Of a DNA stretch of 64,000 bases, positions 9,932-21,680 are shown in pieces. A program made the position numbers and the translations under genes. Every line of letters begins with the position of its first letter. Position 1 is the stretch's first letter. The notes below the pieces were generated by a model. That model was not told the origin of the DNA. It did not search any database and saw only the letters and a list, made by a program, of their open reading frames with translations. Where the stretch lies: positions 20,576,381-20,640,380 of the forward strand of contig OX381713.1 of NCBI GenBank assembly GCA_947462335.1, given 5' to 3'. The stretch is from Harmothoe impar (lineage: Eukaryota; Annelida; Polychaeta; Phyllodocida; Polynoidae).

Positions 9932-11051
9932 GCATCAAAGATTGAAGTGAAAGAAGTCGACTTCAACCCCACGTTTGTTGCCCGCATGATCCCTAAGCTG
10001 GAGTGGCCGGTCATCTGCCAGGCAGCAGAAAGTGTAAGTGCATCCATGTCACTGCCAATCATTATACATGTAGATACAAAAAGTAGACTGTATTCGTGGG
10101 CCCTACTAAGGCCACTATTTTTTTTATTCTTTGGGTTACGGGCCCGCCACACTATCATGAAAACTCCCGCTCTAAATATAAAATTTTGAATCTCCAATTA
10201 AATTGCTTTATGTCAGTTTTTAGGGTGTGTAAATCGGACCATTATTAAAGATTTTAGGTAGTAAAATGTGAAAGACAAATTTTTATTTTATTCTAATCTT
10301 TTTTTTTATTTCGTCCTCCGTACCTGAGAAAATGTCCGTAACCCAAAGAATAAAAAAAAAAGTGGCCTAAGTATATATGAATGAATGTATCGCTCGAAGA
10401 GCAGTCTTCCGAGAGATCATTGATATGATGATACTTGATGTATTAGATATAGTGACACTACCGTAACTCGCTTACTTTTACGTATTTACATCATAACTGA
10501 ATCATAACCTTATCATAACTGACTCAATTTTCCCTCGTTAACACCTAGTATGTTTGTATGTGCAGATTGGACACAGAAATGAGCTGCCAGACGAGTTAGG
10601 ACCCGACTACGACACAGACGAGACGTTCCTGAAGAAAGTCCACAGGGTCATCATGGAGGTAGGCTGCACTTTTTTTTCCCTTGGGGCAAGATAGGGCAGG
10701 GGAGTGAGCGAGCGAGCAGGAATAGCGCCCCCCGATTTTCTCAAATTCTTTTTTTTTTAATTGTGAAGTAAAATTTAAAGTACCAGCTGAATGTGTAGCG
10801 GCAGGGTTTCTATCTCAGTCACCGATGCCACTTTATGAAGTTGGAATATTAGAATGTATTCAACATTGGAGTTATGTTTGTCCCAGGTCTGATCCCTTAT
10901 CCTTACTTAAACTTGATGCACATTTTCTACACTTCTTTTATTTTAACAGGTTGAGGTAGAGGAGGGAGAACTTGTCTGTCCTGAGTCCGGCCGCAAGTTT
11001 CCTATCACCAGAGGTATCGCCAACATGTTACTCAACGAAGACGAAGTCTAG
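9932..11051 (+). CDS. TRMT112: TRMT112, multifunctional methyltransferase subunit (exons 2-4)
   Basis: Exons 9932-10033, 10566-10658 and 10950-11051 (stop TAG 11049-11051) splice in frame at GT-AG sites and give 98 residues. TRMT112 is a small zinc-binding partner that stabilises and activates several methyltransferases (for tRNA, 18S rRNA and eRF1) in cytosol and nucleus. Diagnostic stretches are [37 protein letters not shown] and the C-terminal [26 protein letters not shown], which includes the conserved CPESGR..FPI..GIPNML-type motif. The family is about 125 aa; the missing 25 or so N-terminal residues (the usual MKLLTHN start and first Cys pair) belong to an upstream exon not found in this window. 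Confidence 0.9.
10104..10372. repeat. inverted-repeat element in a TRMT112 intron
   Basis: Left arm (about 10105-10141): CTAAGGCCACTATTTTTTTT then ATTCTTTGGGTTACGG. The right arm (10336-10371) is its reverse complement, ending AGTGGCCTAAG. The centre is about 195 bp of AT-rich noncoding sequence. A partial relative lies near 58060-58110 (GTAACCCAGAAAAAAGTGTGG). An ORF running from the TRMT112 exon into this element is spurious. Confidence 0.65.
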
Positions 11052-11258
11052 TCCATAATACACCCGGGATAATACAGCGATCATCAACATAATGTACTTG
11101 TGTTCATCTCTCACTGTCGCGAATGGTTCATGAAAGAAGGCAAAGCTTCTCCTTTTCCGAAAGGGGGAGTGGGAGTGTGTGTGCTGAATTTGAAGGAAGC
11201 ATGTGGTTCATAAAATGTGTAATAATTCGTATGTTTTGTATGGAATCATTCTGTGTTG

Positions 11259-11264
11259 AATAAA
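11259..11264 (+). terminator. TRMT112 poly(A) signal
   Basis: AATAAA 208 bp after the TRMT112 stop, followed by AT-rich sequence and a GT-rich stretch (TGATTGTGTTGTTTT), as expected for 3'-end formation. Confidence 0.6.
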
Positions 11265-11569
11265 ATTATAATGAAACCGTTACTGCCTCATGATTGTGTT
11301 GTTTTCATAGAAAGAAACGGCTATAGAACTACATGTTCCTACATTGATAATTGGACTTTCATCTACTCCCTCAAATTCCATTTGGATTACAGTATGTATT
11401 GCTGCATTCAAGCGCCATGTTAAACATTTAGAACCTGGTATTTCAAATTGACCAATGGGAGAGCAGGGTTTGCGGGTGTCTATATCCCGTAGACCCCATG
11501 GTCATTTAGGGTAATTAAAAGATAATAAAATGGTCATTAAATACCAGGTTCTAAGTCGGAAACATAGAC

Positions 11570-11715
11570 AAATGCCAACGCCCATTGATACTGTCTGTTG
11601 TATTTCACGGGAGGGGGCTGGGGCAGTGTCCCACGAAGCCACAGGCTCAGTGGGATGCGCCCCAGCCCCCACGAGTGAAATACATCAGAGCGGTATCAAT
11701 ATAGTTGGCATTTGT
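11570..11715. repeat. 146-bp foldback (hairpin) element
   Basis: AAATGCCAAC..TTGATAC..GTATTTCACGGGAGGGGGCTGGGGC on the left pairs with GCCCCAGCCCCCACGAGTGAAATAC..GTATCAA..GTTGGCATTT on the right, leaving a loop of about 30 bp. A smaller inverted repeat flanks it on the left (GAACCTGGTATTT at 11431 and AAATACCAGGTTC at 11539). Confidence 0.7.
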
Positions 11716-12000
11716 GCTTATTTTTTTTGGAAGCCATTTAAATGAAGGAAAACCAACTTTTTCTAACCCATTGAATTCAATGGGGTGGCATTGAATACGG
11801 CCCTTTGAGTACTTAGGCATAGTAAATCTTGTATTTCAAAAAAATAAGAGCAGGGTTGCCACCGCCAGGGAAAATATTTTTTGTTCCAGATCAGGTTATT
11901 TCAGATTTTTGACAAAATGTCAGGGAATTCCCGGAAAATTTGATTTTCTGAAAATGTCTGGGAAATTAATATTTTGTCAGGGAAATTCCTTGAAATACAT

Positions 12001-12160
12001 AGACAGAGCTGCACGCTAAAGTGACTGAGTCAGTGGTTAGTGCACGAGTGGTGCTTGGGTCGTATTGCACGCTGGCCGTAGGCCTAGTGCAATACGACCC
12101 AAGCACCACGAGTGCACTAACCAGTGACAGGTCACTTTTAAGTGACGCTCTGTATTTATT
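12001..12160. repeat. near-perfect hairpin element, family with copies nearby
   Basis: The stem GTGCACGAGTGGTGCTTGGG (12039 on, continuing TCGTATTGCAC) pairs with GTGCAATACGACCCAAGCAC (12087 on), with only about 16 bp between. Outer arms (AAAGTGACTGAGTCA / GTGACAGGTCACTTT) extend the symmetry. A related hairpin, CCTCGGGAGCGTGCAATAC.. / ..TTATTGCACGCTCCC, lies at 12290-12348. The whole block 11850-12475 is bordered by GGGTTGCCACC and GGTGGTAACCC and may be one nested insertion. Confidence 0.65.
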
Positions 12161-12475
12161 TCAGGGTTTATCAATCTAAAACAAATAGATAGTCTATATT
12201 TGATTACTTCCACGATGTTTTTTTACTTCCGCGGAGTTTGTTTACTTCCGTCAGCCGCCATTTTGAATTCCGCACAGGTCACGTGACCCTCGGGAGCGTG
12301 CAATACGGCCAGAGCGTGAAATACGCCCGAGGGTTATTGCACGCTCCCCTCACGTACGGCCCTCCCGTTGCTTTAACCTTGACAGTCCGTATTCACCATG
12401 AAATAAATAAAACAAGTCACCTTATTTCTTTGGAAAGGTCTGTATTTTAGAACTACCTTGTTGGTGGTAACCCTG

Positions 12476-15400
12476 ATATGATGAGCGCTGATCCTGGAAA
12501 CCACCGGGATATTATGTAGGCCTATTATACCCAACAGCCATACCACACGGCACTGAGTATTGAAAAAAGTTCCAATAATTTTTCTGTAGGTTTATATAAA
12601 TCATGGGATGGGTCCCTCCTGAGCTAACACCCCCATCCCTTGTAATGTCTAAATATGTTCTCAACTGATGTGCACAGGTGACAAGGATGACCCTTATTAA
12701 ATAGCCTTCAAAATAATTAATTCCAATTTTCGCAAACACCATGACTTATCCTTATGATTGGGCTTGGTATATATAGGTATTCTACATTCAGGGGTGTGAA
12801 ATGAAAAAAATGGGTTTCCTCTGAAGATGCTGCTTAAAGTGACAATGCAACTCCAAACCCTTTCAAATTATATACTTTAACATTACTAGGGGGTTTGGGG
12901 GCATGCCCCCCTAAGAAAATTTTGAAAATCTAGAAGCAGAATGGTGAAATTTCATGTATTTTGGTGTTCTGGTTTGACAATACTTGACAAGTCCCCCCCC
13001 CCCCCCCCCTAACATAGAGGGAAATAAATTTCTCATTGGATCTGGACAAATCTCAGGAACTGTCCCTGTGAAGATAAAAACTGCGGATTTCCGCGTTTCC
13101 CCGGAGATTTCACACTTCTGACATTGCATCCCATTCAAAATATTCACCAGAAATCATTTATTTACATTACTACCGTATACATACTGTGAAAGTACTTAAA
13201 TTAACGGGTGTAAATTTTCGCTGAGGTGGCAAAAAAGACTAATTCGCGGGTATTTATTCCATACTGTAGCATATAAGAATTTCGCGGATTTTTCATTTCC
13301 GTGAATAAAGCGAAAATATATACCCAGCGAAATAAAGTATGACCACATTAATCAGACCCAAGTATCAGGTGGCGTGGCATGTCTATATATACTTTCAAAA
13401 GCCCTCATACATGTAATATCCGCACCTAGAATTTGACAATATTATAACCTGCACTAGAGGTTTGGTTTGCGATACGCAGGAATTTAGTTATTATTGCTCT
13501 ATGGTATATAAGATTATCGACAACACAAGACTGCAGATTTCATGTAACATTTTAATAATCAGAGATCAGTAGTTCTACAATGAAGGCGCTTGTATTTAGT
13601 ATCTGAAGGGCAACAAGAATCCATGTTTACAGGATGGGGATATAAATAAAGACAATTTACAACTGGTTAAATACCAAGGTTATACTAACTACACAGCGCT
13701 CGCACTAAATTACATACATTCCCATGATTTCCATGTTGTACATTATTATTATGCGCTTATGCGAGGCATGTCAGAGAATATTGAAAAAGAAGCTTAACAT
13801 TGAGTTAGTTAACAGTTATCTATAGTAGAAGACAAAACACTGGCAGTGGACAGTGTGTTTCTGATCATAATTTTCGACAGTGTACTTTTGTGAGTCTGTA
13901 ACGATAACAATGTGCACCATTCCTTTGGTATAGGCTTCCATGTTTTTTCATAAAGAACTGTCCTAAGTCTTCGGACTTTTGACACCGATATCAGTTCTCA
14001 AATTTGGCAGATCCATACAAACCCATTCGACTTACATGGTTAACTTACATTCGTGACCGTGCTACTTGCTTGTCATTATGGTAGTTGGACGTGAATTTAT
14101 ATTGGAAATTGAAAATTTATCCAAAAATAAAAACTTAGGCCGATTTACAGTCTTATAAATGCACTGAAAACATTTTTGAAACCCGTGGTTTTATCATATG
14201 TTATAGTATACGTGCCAAGTTAATGCAGAAACAAATTGGGTTATTCAGTCATTATCTCGATACAATACCCAAAACCAAAATGTACAATTCCTTTTCCACG
14301 AGCTGCCTTTGAACACTATATACAAACTGTCTCAATAGCTTATTTTCTAGAGGGAAAAAATAACTAAAACCAGTTAATAATAGGTTTGAAACGCATCTCC
14401 CGTCATTTTGAAGCGCTGTATTATATTGACAACAACCATCACATAACCTAGCCATACAACACAAACCCTGCTTTAGCATAAGGAATGTTAACACAAATAT
14501 TACAAATAAAACTGGTATTTTAACCTTTATATCATGTCCACATTTCCTCTGATAACGATAATAATGGTAATTAAATGGAGAAAACGTTTGTATTAAAATT
14601 TAGTAGGTTCTCCCTGTTACAATGATAAGTACATACAGCAGCACTACTCCCAGACTCGTGAAAGGTCTTTCTAGGTGCACAGACATTCATTCAGGACACA
14701 AGTGTCAGCCAACAATCGCACAAACCGGATAGAATCATTTCAGCTCAATGGACTTCAGTACCAAATCCATACATTCCATTCATCCACCCCATAGCGTAAC
14801 AAGATTTTACATAATCTTTACACCATGTAGTACAACCCGATAATGCACATGCATTTTCTCATCGGAGTCACCTAAACAGAACTGACGTAAATCCTAACCT
14901 AATCGCACTTTTTATTGTATTGGACGAAGTCTACACGAGTGTGAATTGGCGCCCAAAATATCAAGACGCTTATTTTCAGTCACTGTTGTCTCATGGGTCA
15001 GAGAAATAAACATGGTTAATTATACTTATTTGAACTTATTATTTCAAAGACAGCAAAGAGTCACCCTTATCATAGGTTATGTTCCCTCTGAGTTAAAACC
15101 ACCATCTTGTAGTAGACTGTGTAGACGAATAGCGTTTGATGTCGCCATCAGTAAATATACTAACTACGTATCGAGAAAACTTTGCATAGCATTTCTTTTA
15201 ATTTCCTGCATTTCCAGTACGTCAACGTCAATCTGGCCTGAACTAACTAGATAACTGCACACAGTGAACATGTGCTGTTGGATGTGAACATTAGTTTGTG
15301 TTCGAACAATGTATAAAGTTCAATTTCACTTCATGACGGTCTCCGCTAATGTAGCTACAACAATTATATGCCAGATTTGTGTTCTAACAGATTTGAGATT

Positions 15401-16936
15401 TCAGTTAAGCAGTCTTTTTCACTGCATTTGGCAGGCCTGAACAACATTCAAATATCAATGACACCTTTCTCCAACCCTCGTCTTCAGTGAACTTGCAAAA
15501 TAATGCACGCATCCCCTACTACCAAAGAGTAGGCCTCCCATACAGAGTCAGACACATTCTCTCGCTACCTTCAAGTCTTCGCGACCAAACCCTTAAAAGA
15601 TCCAATTTTAGAATTGGACGTAAAAAGCGACACCAGGCGAACTGTGCACAAAAACCCTGAGTACAATAAAAACCAGTCAACCATTAAAAGTTAATGGGAG
15701 CCTTTCATTTTGTAGTGCAATATTCCCTAATAATAAGGAGGCTCGCTCGGTTAGCTCACTTCTATTACCTCATCGCCAATTAACCATAATTCAAAGTATG
15801 GTTGATTATACAAGATAACATCTTAACGCGATACCACAATTACAGCTCGGGAGTATATTCATAATCTATTTCACTTTGGCAGGAGATGACAGATTCAATA
15901 GACAGTGATAATATAAAGGTCTGCCATAAAGTCTGTGGATTTATGACCAATGGAATCTAATCCAAGGGACAATTCGCTGAACATGCCTTTTCATCGCACA
16001 ACAACGTTAACATGTAATATTCAGATATCCAATCTTTCTTGTTAAAAGACAAGTTTCCAACAGACAAAGAGTATCTGCAGCGTTGGTGAACAGAGCCACC
16101 ACGTTCCTTTCTCAGCTGTGTTCTGTATAGGTTACACTGATATTGAGGTATATATATGTACATGTATAACTACACCACCCTTGACGCACACATTAAGGAC
16201 TATCATAGTTAATGTAAAGAGACGCATAATCGTAGCTCGGTATAGACACCGATAATTCACATCTAGTTTTACGTTGGAAATGACACTTTGATTAACCTGA
16301 GTCGGTTTCATATTATCATACATGACAGTGCAGTAGTAAATGATGTGATATTTAGTAGTTAATTAATAAAAAGCAAAGCCTCGTGAGGCTCCAGTAAGTT
16401 ATGGACGGGTTTTCAAAAAGTGGTCCTCCGGGTTGTTTCAACTGTGGGTTCAGTGCCTATTTATAATGTTATGTTATACCTTCACAAAGAGCTTCAAGAG
16501 AGTTGATATTATCATATACACAGTAATGATACCTGTGACTGCTCACTATCTTGTCACATAAATGCTAGAGCGACACGCTATACACATACTTTATAGTATT
16601 CCAGACCACAGTACTTAGCTAGTATGGTGGTAGGACGCCTGGATTGGGAGTAGAACAACTCCTGGTTGTTGTATTTCTTTTTAACTATGGCTGTAATGTC
16701 TTCTCACATTTTCAAGTGCTATGTACGATATCTGCCTTACATGTTTGTCAATCTTTAACAGCCCACAAACTAATGATTTTATCTACATCAATTTTGACTT
16801 GTTATGATTTCGTTACATTCTGACCAGTTTAAATCACCGAGATATTTTTCAACCAGTCTTTTCCCAGTAAGCAAGATCTTACACCATGCCAACTTTGCCG
16901 GAGCAAAGCAAACCAAGTCTTTCTATAGTCGGGAAT
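12476..16936. other. noncoding interval, possibly long ELAV 3' UTR
   Basis: There is no convincing coding exon on either strand. 12.8-13.4 kb has a C-run and AT-rich repeat-like sequence containing TTCGCGGATTTTTC-type stretches. From about 13.5 to 16.9 kb the sequence appears single copy within the window and free of the MITEs that fill the other gaps. That would suit a long 3' UTR of the minus-strand ELAV gene that ends at 16937. Minus-strand AATAAA occurs, for example, near 14908. Confidence 0.35.
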
Positions 16937-18082
16937 TTACTTTTGTTTATCCGTTTTGAGCGAGACTTGCAGGGGTTTTGTGAGATATCTATAGCCGTTA
17001 AGATTAGCGATGGCGTTTTCGGCCTCAGCAAAGGTGGTCATTGTGACGAAACCGTATCCTTTGCACTGGTTCTTCTGGTAATCACGGATGACGTTTACTT
17101 TCTGGATGGTACCAAAGGGTGAGAACAGTTGCCATAGGGACCTCTCGTCCGCCTCCAGTCCTATATTATACACAAAGAGAACCACACCACTCTCGCCATC
17201 ACCAGCACCACCGTCGTGGTCTAAGTGGAAGTTGTGCCCAGCGTTGTTGTTGTTGCCAATTTGGCCCATTGGGTTGAAGCGATTGTTGTTGAAGCGACCT
17301 TGGTTGCGGGCGGGTCCGACTGGGCCGCCGCCGCCGCGTCCACGCATGCCGCCACGGAAACCTCCGCCGCCACCACCAACAAACCCAGCATTACCGTAGC
17401 CGCCAGCATTGCCATAGCCAGTGCCATAGAAGCCCTGACCGTTGTTTCCAGCGTAGCCGCCAAACCCAGGGTTTCCGCCACCACCTCCGTACCCACCGCG
17501 GGCAGCAGGTGCACCACCGCCGGGAGGACCCATGCCCATACCGGGTGGCCGTGCCTTACCACGATTGTCCTCGGCAAACTTAACGTTGATGCTTTCCGTC
17601 GAGCCTTCAGGCGTGTAACCATCTAGGGACGTGATGGCCATCTGGGCCTCTTCCTTGTTGTTATACAACACAAAGCCCACCCGCTTCGAGTTGCCGTACT
17701 GGTCCGTGAGGATGCGGCATTGGATGATCTGCCCGTACGTCTGGAAGAGCTCCCGCAGCCCTCCCTGGTCCATCTCCTTGGGCAGGTTACGGATGTACAG
17801 GTTGGCACCCTTGATGTTCTGACCGTGCCGTGCCAGCGCCACCTTGATGGTCTTGTTCTGCAGTTGCAGCCCGTTCAGACTCTTGATGGCGCGGTCAGCG
17901 TCGGCCTTATTGTTGTAATCCACGAAGCCAAAGCCATAGCTGTAGCTGGTGGCCTTGTCTCGGATAATCTTGCACGACTTGAGAGGCCCGATGCTCTGGA
18001 ACATGGACCTGAATTCCTCATCAGTCAGGGTTTGCGGCAAATAGTTTATGATCAGATTCGTGTCGCTGTTGTCCTGATCCAT
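16937..18082 (-). CDS. ELAV/Hu-type RNA-binding protein with Gly-rich hinge, intronless
   Basis: A single uninterrupted 381-aa ORF with three RRMs in ELAV order. RRM1 has NLIINYLP (9-16) and YGFGFVDY (49-56). RRM2 follows after a short linker: NLYIRNLP (94-101) and KRVGFVLY (133-140), then the ELAV-like GSTESINVKFAEDNRGK. RRM3 is C-terminal after a hinge: LFVYNIGLEADE (302-313) and KGYGFVTM (341-348), ending close to the last residue. ELAV proteins bind AU/U-rich mRNA sequences and control splicing, stability and translation, often in neurons. The hinge (about 174-298) is unusual: Gly/Asn/Tyr-rich repeats (GYGNAGGYGN) and an RGG patch (RGGMRGRGGGG), more like hnRNP A/B tails than the usual Hu shuttling hinge. 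The lack of coding introns suggests retroposition or intron loss. The ATG context is CCAAGATGG. Confidence 0.85.
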   Translation of the reverse strand: MDQDNSDTNLIINYLPQTLTDEEFRSMFQSIGPLKSCKIIRDKATSYSYGFGFVDYNNKADADRAIKSLNGLQLQNKTIKVALARHGQNIKGANLYIRNLPKEMDQGGLRELFQTYGQIIQCRILTDQYGNSKRVGFVLYNNKEEAQMAITSLDGYTPEGSTESINVKFAEDNRGKARPPGMGMGPPGGGAPAARGGYGGGGGNPGFGGYAGNNGQGFYGTGYGNAGGYGNAGFVGGGGGGFRGGMRGRGGGGPVGPARNQGRFNNNRFNPMGQIGNNNNAGHNFHLDHDGGAGDGESGVVLFVYNIGLEADERSLWQLFSPFGTIQKVNVIRDYQKNQCKGYGFVTMTTFAEAENAIANLNGYRYLTKPLQVSLKTDKQK

Positions 18083-20345
18083 CTTGGCTACTGTTAGTTC
18101 TCCCGAACCAAACGTGATCCGCTAAGTTTCCTCTGTTCTGAGCCTCAGTGCAAAAAATGCACTCTGATTTGTTGGTCTTCATTGTCGTGAAAAAAATGAA
18201 AAGCCAAAAAAATTTAAACATTCAAAAAATTCAAATATGCCAGCAAAAGCTGTAAAAATGAAAAAGTGAGAACACAAGTTTTAAAAGTATGCCATAATAA
18301 ACAGAAAGCACAGATTATAGTGCATCAAACCACAATCAATATGCATGAATGAGATTCCCAATCCACGTCTAATTAACAGAATACAGATACAATTTTACAT
18401 ATGGCGTTTAGAAGACGACATAAGCATCACACAATATATTTAATTAATCTACCATTTCTAGAAGCCCACTTACTCGTTGCCCAATGTTACGTGGGCAACG
18501 CCAACAGATACGTTGAGAATCAGATTCAAGCCATATTTTAATAAGTTCAGACTCACTGTAGAAACGAATATAAACGGGACTTAATATTTGAAAACCACTT
18601 GTACATCATTACCGATTTTGGACTATTGTACTATTAATAAAACCAACTTCATTTAGATGTGGATCGAGTTTAGAATTTTAATTTGATGTTTTAATTTCAT
18701 CTAAGAGAAAGATAGGTAAAACGTCCTAAATGCTTCAGCCATTGCTGTTTCAATTTCTTTCGTTTTCAATTCTTTAAATCTCAATCAAGATTGTGATATT
18801 TTATCATGACATTTTCAGTATAAATACCGCTTAATATTGTTATGCTAGGATAACAAGACAACGTGGGAAGTGCTTAAATAGTTTAGTACTTTGGAACTGT
18901 TTAAAGCCACAACACTGCTTCAGGAGATGAGCCTTTCCCATGTGGGTTATTTACAGCTTATATTATTACATCTAAGCACTGCAGAGTCAAGTGTAAAACA
19001 TCACTGGGTGAGACCTCTAAAATAGTCACCTTCTTACAGACCAGACAATTATCTTTAGATTTATGAAATTTTATACCATCTGTGCTAGTCTGTAGCCTAT
19101 TTCTATTTCCTGTTACACATTAGTCTCTCCTAAATAAATGGTTTTAACAAAAATTCAGCTCTTAATTAACCTATCATAAATTAAAATGTTGGTCATTCAA
19201 CCATTTTTTTGGTATCTTTACATTTTTAAAGAGCCTTTTAGAGGTCAAACCCAGGGACACACAACATGCAGAAGATGTTATTTAATATCACCACTACTAT
19301 ATCTAGGTATAATATGAAACATTGAATACGGTTGTGATGATTAACGTAAGCATGCACTTGATGACATCTAAAAAAATCATTTTAAATCGGGATGGATCAT
19401 AAACATGATCAAAGCCTAATTCAATAGTCTTTGTGACCAAAAATTCCCATACATTATTACCATTAAAGCACTGTTTTAGAAGTATTTATATAAATTTAGC
19501 TGAGTCGATTTCAGTTTTACGGACTGAGGTGTGTAGGTCAACTATGTTCAGAGGTCGATTTCAATATTGAATGTGGCATTCTTTCTACTTAGCCTCTTAG
19601 GCCTTGTCTAGGCCTATCTAATATGTAGATCATTGATTTTTCACGGACTGATCTGCCCAGACAAGCCCACGGGTTTTATCGAATTTTGTGACGGAAAACG
19701 TACTCGTTTCAGAACCATTTACTTTTGAATTGACGTCCTATCTTCGTAACCAGAATTTCAGGTTCCGTGTTCCCCAAAATAACGACAATTTCGATACAGA
19801 AATCACCCGTGTTCCCCAAAATAACGACAATTTCGATACAGAAATCACTATAAATTTGGATCATTGAACAGCAACTTCCAAGTTCAATGACGCCATCTTT
19901 CCAGAACATGCCTTTCCAAATCGAACCCTTCCTCGCTCTCTGCCACGCCCACGCTCCCCTTTCAAATACACACAATGCGGTGTTTTTAACTTTCATATTC
20001 ACAAGATTTAGTGGTACCTTTGACATTATGCTATGTCACAATCGGTATGATAGGACTGAGAGATAAAACAAGAGCTTTGTCCCGAGGTGACCGTGGTAGA
20101 GGTCAACTCCGTTCGCTGCTTGGCACGCCGTCTAATTTTTCCCGACTTGGCGCAGAAGCTAAAACCCCGCTGAGATAAAACCGACTTTTCTCCATCCAAA
20201 CACAGACCTCCCGTTCTAAAACTTTTCCCAGTTCCCCACCAATGATCTAGGATACAAATCAACACAAATAGAAGTTCGAATACTGCTTAATTACATCGAA
20301 AAAATGAAATAATTGATGAGAGGTTTTCATCAAGCAAATACCTAC
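18083..20345 (-). other. 5' leader and putative 5' UTR intron of the ELAV gene
   Basis: There is no coding exon here. On the minus strand an acceptor-like CTCAGAACAG ends at 18133, about 50 bp upstream of the start codon. A donor GTAGGT begins at 20345. Between them lies AT-rich sequence without obvious transposons. The splice pair is predicted by eye only. Confidence 0.3.
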
Positions 20346-20470
20346 CACGCTGGTGCACCGAAAATGGCGACCGGTAGTAAGCCTCGTTTCTGTCTGGCAT
20401 TTCCGGTTGTAGTTTCAGCGTTCACCGCCAGGTGGGAGCACTATTTTTCCCGCGCGCCGCCGGTTCGGCC
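20346..20470 (-). promoter_or_regulatory. putative ELAV promoter and noncoding first exon
   Basis: A local CpG-rich patch with an ETS-like CCGGAAAT and a YY1-like GCCATTTT on the minus strand, followed by GCGTG|GTAGGT, a good splice donor. Together with the acceptor at 18133 it could be the transcription start of the intronless ELAV coding exon. It could instead serve an unseen plus-strand transcript. Confidence 0.3.
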
Positions 20471-20611
20471 ATTGAAGCGCTATTTGTGCCCATTTTCTAC
20501 ATCCTTGGTCCTACTAGAGGGTGAACTGTTGTGTTGTCTTCATCTTCATTGTAATCTTAAGTAACATGGTTAAAAGATTGAGCGTGTGAGTGGCCTCACA
20601 GATGACTCACA

Positions 20612-20778
20612 GGGGCGGACCCAGGAATTTGAAAAGGGGGGGTCCACCAAACACCAAAGTACCGAAAAGTGACGCGCCGCGACTCGCGGCGGATCAAATT
20701 ATCATTAAAAAAATTTAAATTTTTTTCCAAAAGGGGGGGGTCCTGACCCCCAGAACCCCCCCTCTGGATCCGCCCCTG
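20612..20778. repeat. MITE with GGGGCGGAYCCAG termini
   Basis: It begins AGGGGCGGACCCAGGAATTT and ends TCTGGATCCGCCCCT, inverted copies of one another. The inside is noncoding with G/C runs. A terminal fragment of the same kind (CTGGATCCGCCCCTG) occurs at 23299-23313. This terminus is common among non-autonomous DNA elements of marine animals, probably hAT-type; that assignment is from general knowledge. Confidence 0.65.
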
Positions 20779-20937
20779 ACTCAGGGTAAGCTGGAGCTGG
20801 AGCTGGAGCTTATCATGTACTTAGATATAGTACTCCCTTATAATCATGCATTGGTCAATTCTGGCATCAGAAATGAATTCCTTGTTAAAAAGTACCCTCA
20901 AGTCATGTGTCATACATGTATGTTATTCCATTTCAGG

Positions 20938-21012
20938 CCAGCAGGTGGGTGTGGGTGAGCAGGTGGGTGTGGGAGAGCAGGTGGGTGTGGGTGTGCAGGT
21001 GGGTGTGGGCGA
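20938..21012. repeat. 18-bp minisatellite (GGTGGGTGTGGGTGAGCA)
   Basis: About four copies of a unit near GGTGGGTGTGGGTGAGCA. It reads through in all frames, producing spurious short ORFs. A similar array on the opposite strand sits in an NDOR1 intron at 38190-38270. Confidence 0.8.
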
Positions 21013-21353
21013 CAGTTGCAGGCTGCGGGCATGTACCGCCTTTTATCCCTATCAAAGAGCGAGTTGATCGGACAATAAACGGCGGAGATACGGGTGGTAC
21101 AATTTCCCTCTGCACTCCTTTTATGCTGCCACTGTGGGACTGTCGTGCTGTCTCGTTGACTTCTTGCGGAGTACGAGAACTGCTAGTGGCACCACCATAT
21201 CTTTTACAGGTGGAGAGAGAACTAAAAAGGTAATCTAAATTTACTTTAAATTTAAGAACCTAGATGGGTTTTTTTCTGTATAGAGGAACCCGGAGCAGTG
21301 TTGGCATAGGAGTCTGTAACTGATAGCCTCCTCAATACCTGTGATCACAGTAG

Positions 21354-21680
21354 GCTGTGTCTCACGACCTTGGGCCAATGTTTTTGTCTCTGATCGGGTG
21401 CCGTCTCTGACCAGGTGCCGTCTCTGACCGGGTGCCGTCTCTGACCGGACGCTATTTGGGAGTTTAGTTATCTTCTACCAACAGCAGGAGGCTAATTATA
21501 GTTACATAACAACTGCCATAACGTTTTTACAAATCCTAATATATATATGAGTATATGTTAAAAAAATAAAAAACACTTCCTTCTTGCCGGTCAGAGACGG
21601 CACCCGGTCAGAGACGGCACCCGGTCAGAGACGGCACCCGGTCAGAGACAAAAACATTGACCCAAGGTCGTGAGACACGG
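21354..21680. repeat. inverted-repeat element with tandem repeats inside its arms
   Basis: The left arm starts CTGTGTCTCACGACCTTGGG and continues through four 17-bp units of GCCGTCTCTGACCGGGT type. The right arm (21588-21680) is the reverse complement, with units of GGTCAGAGACGGCACCC ending GGTCGTGAGACACGG. About 135 bp of AT-rich sequence separates the arms. No ORF. Confidence 0.75.

Noticed and set aside
9911..10189. 92-codon ORF including TRMT112 exon 2
   Set aside because: Read-through past the splice donor at 10034 into the inverted-repeat element; only 9932-10033 is exon.
17221..18097. Plus- and minus-strand ORFs overlapping the ELAV gene
   Set aside because: Shadow frames of the GC-rich Gly-hinge and RRM coding sequence.
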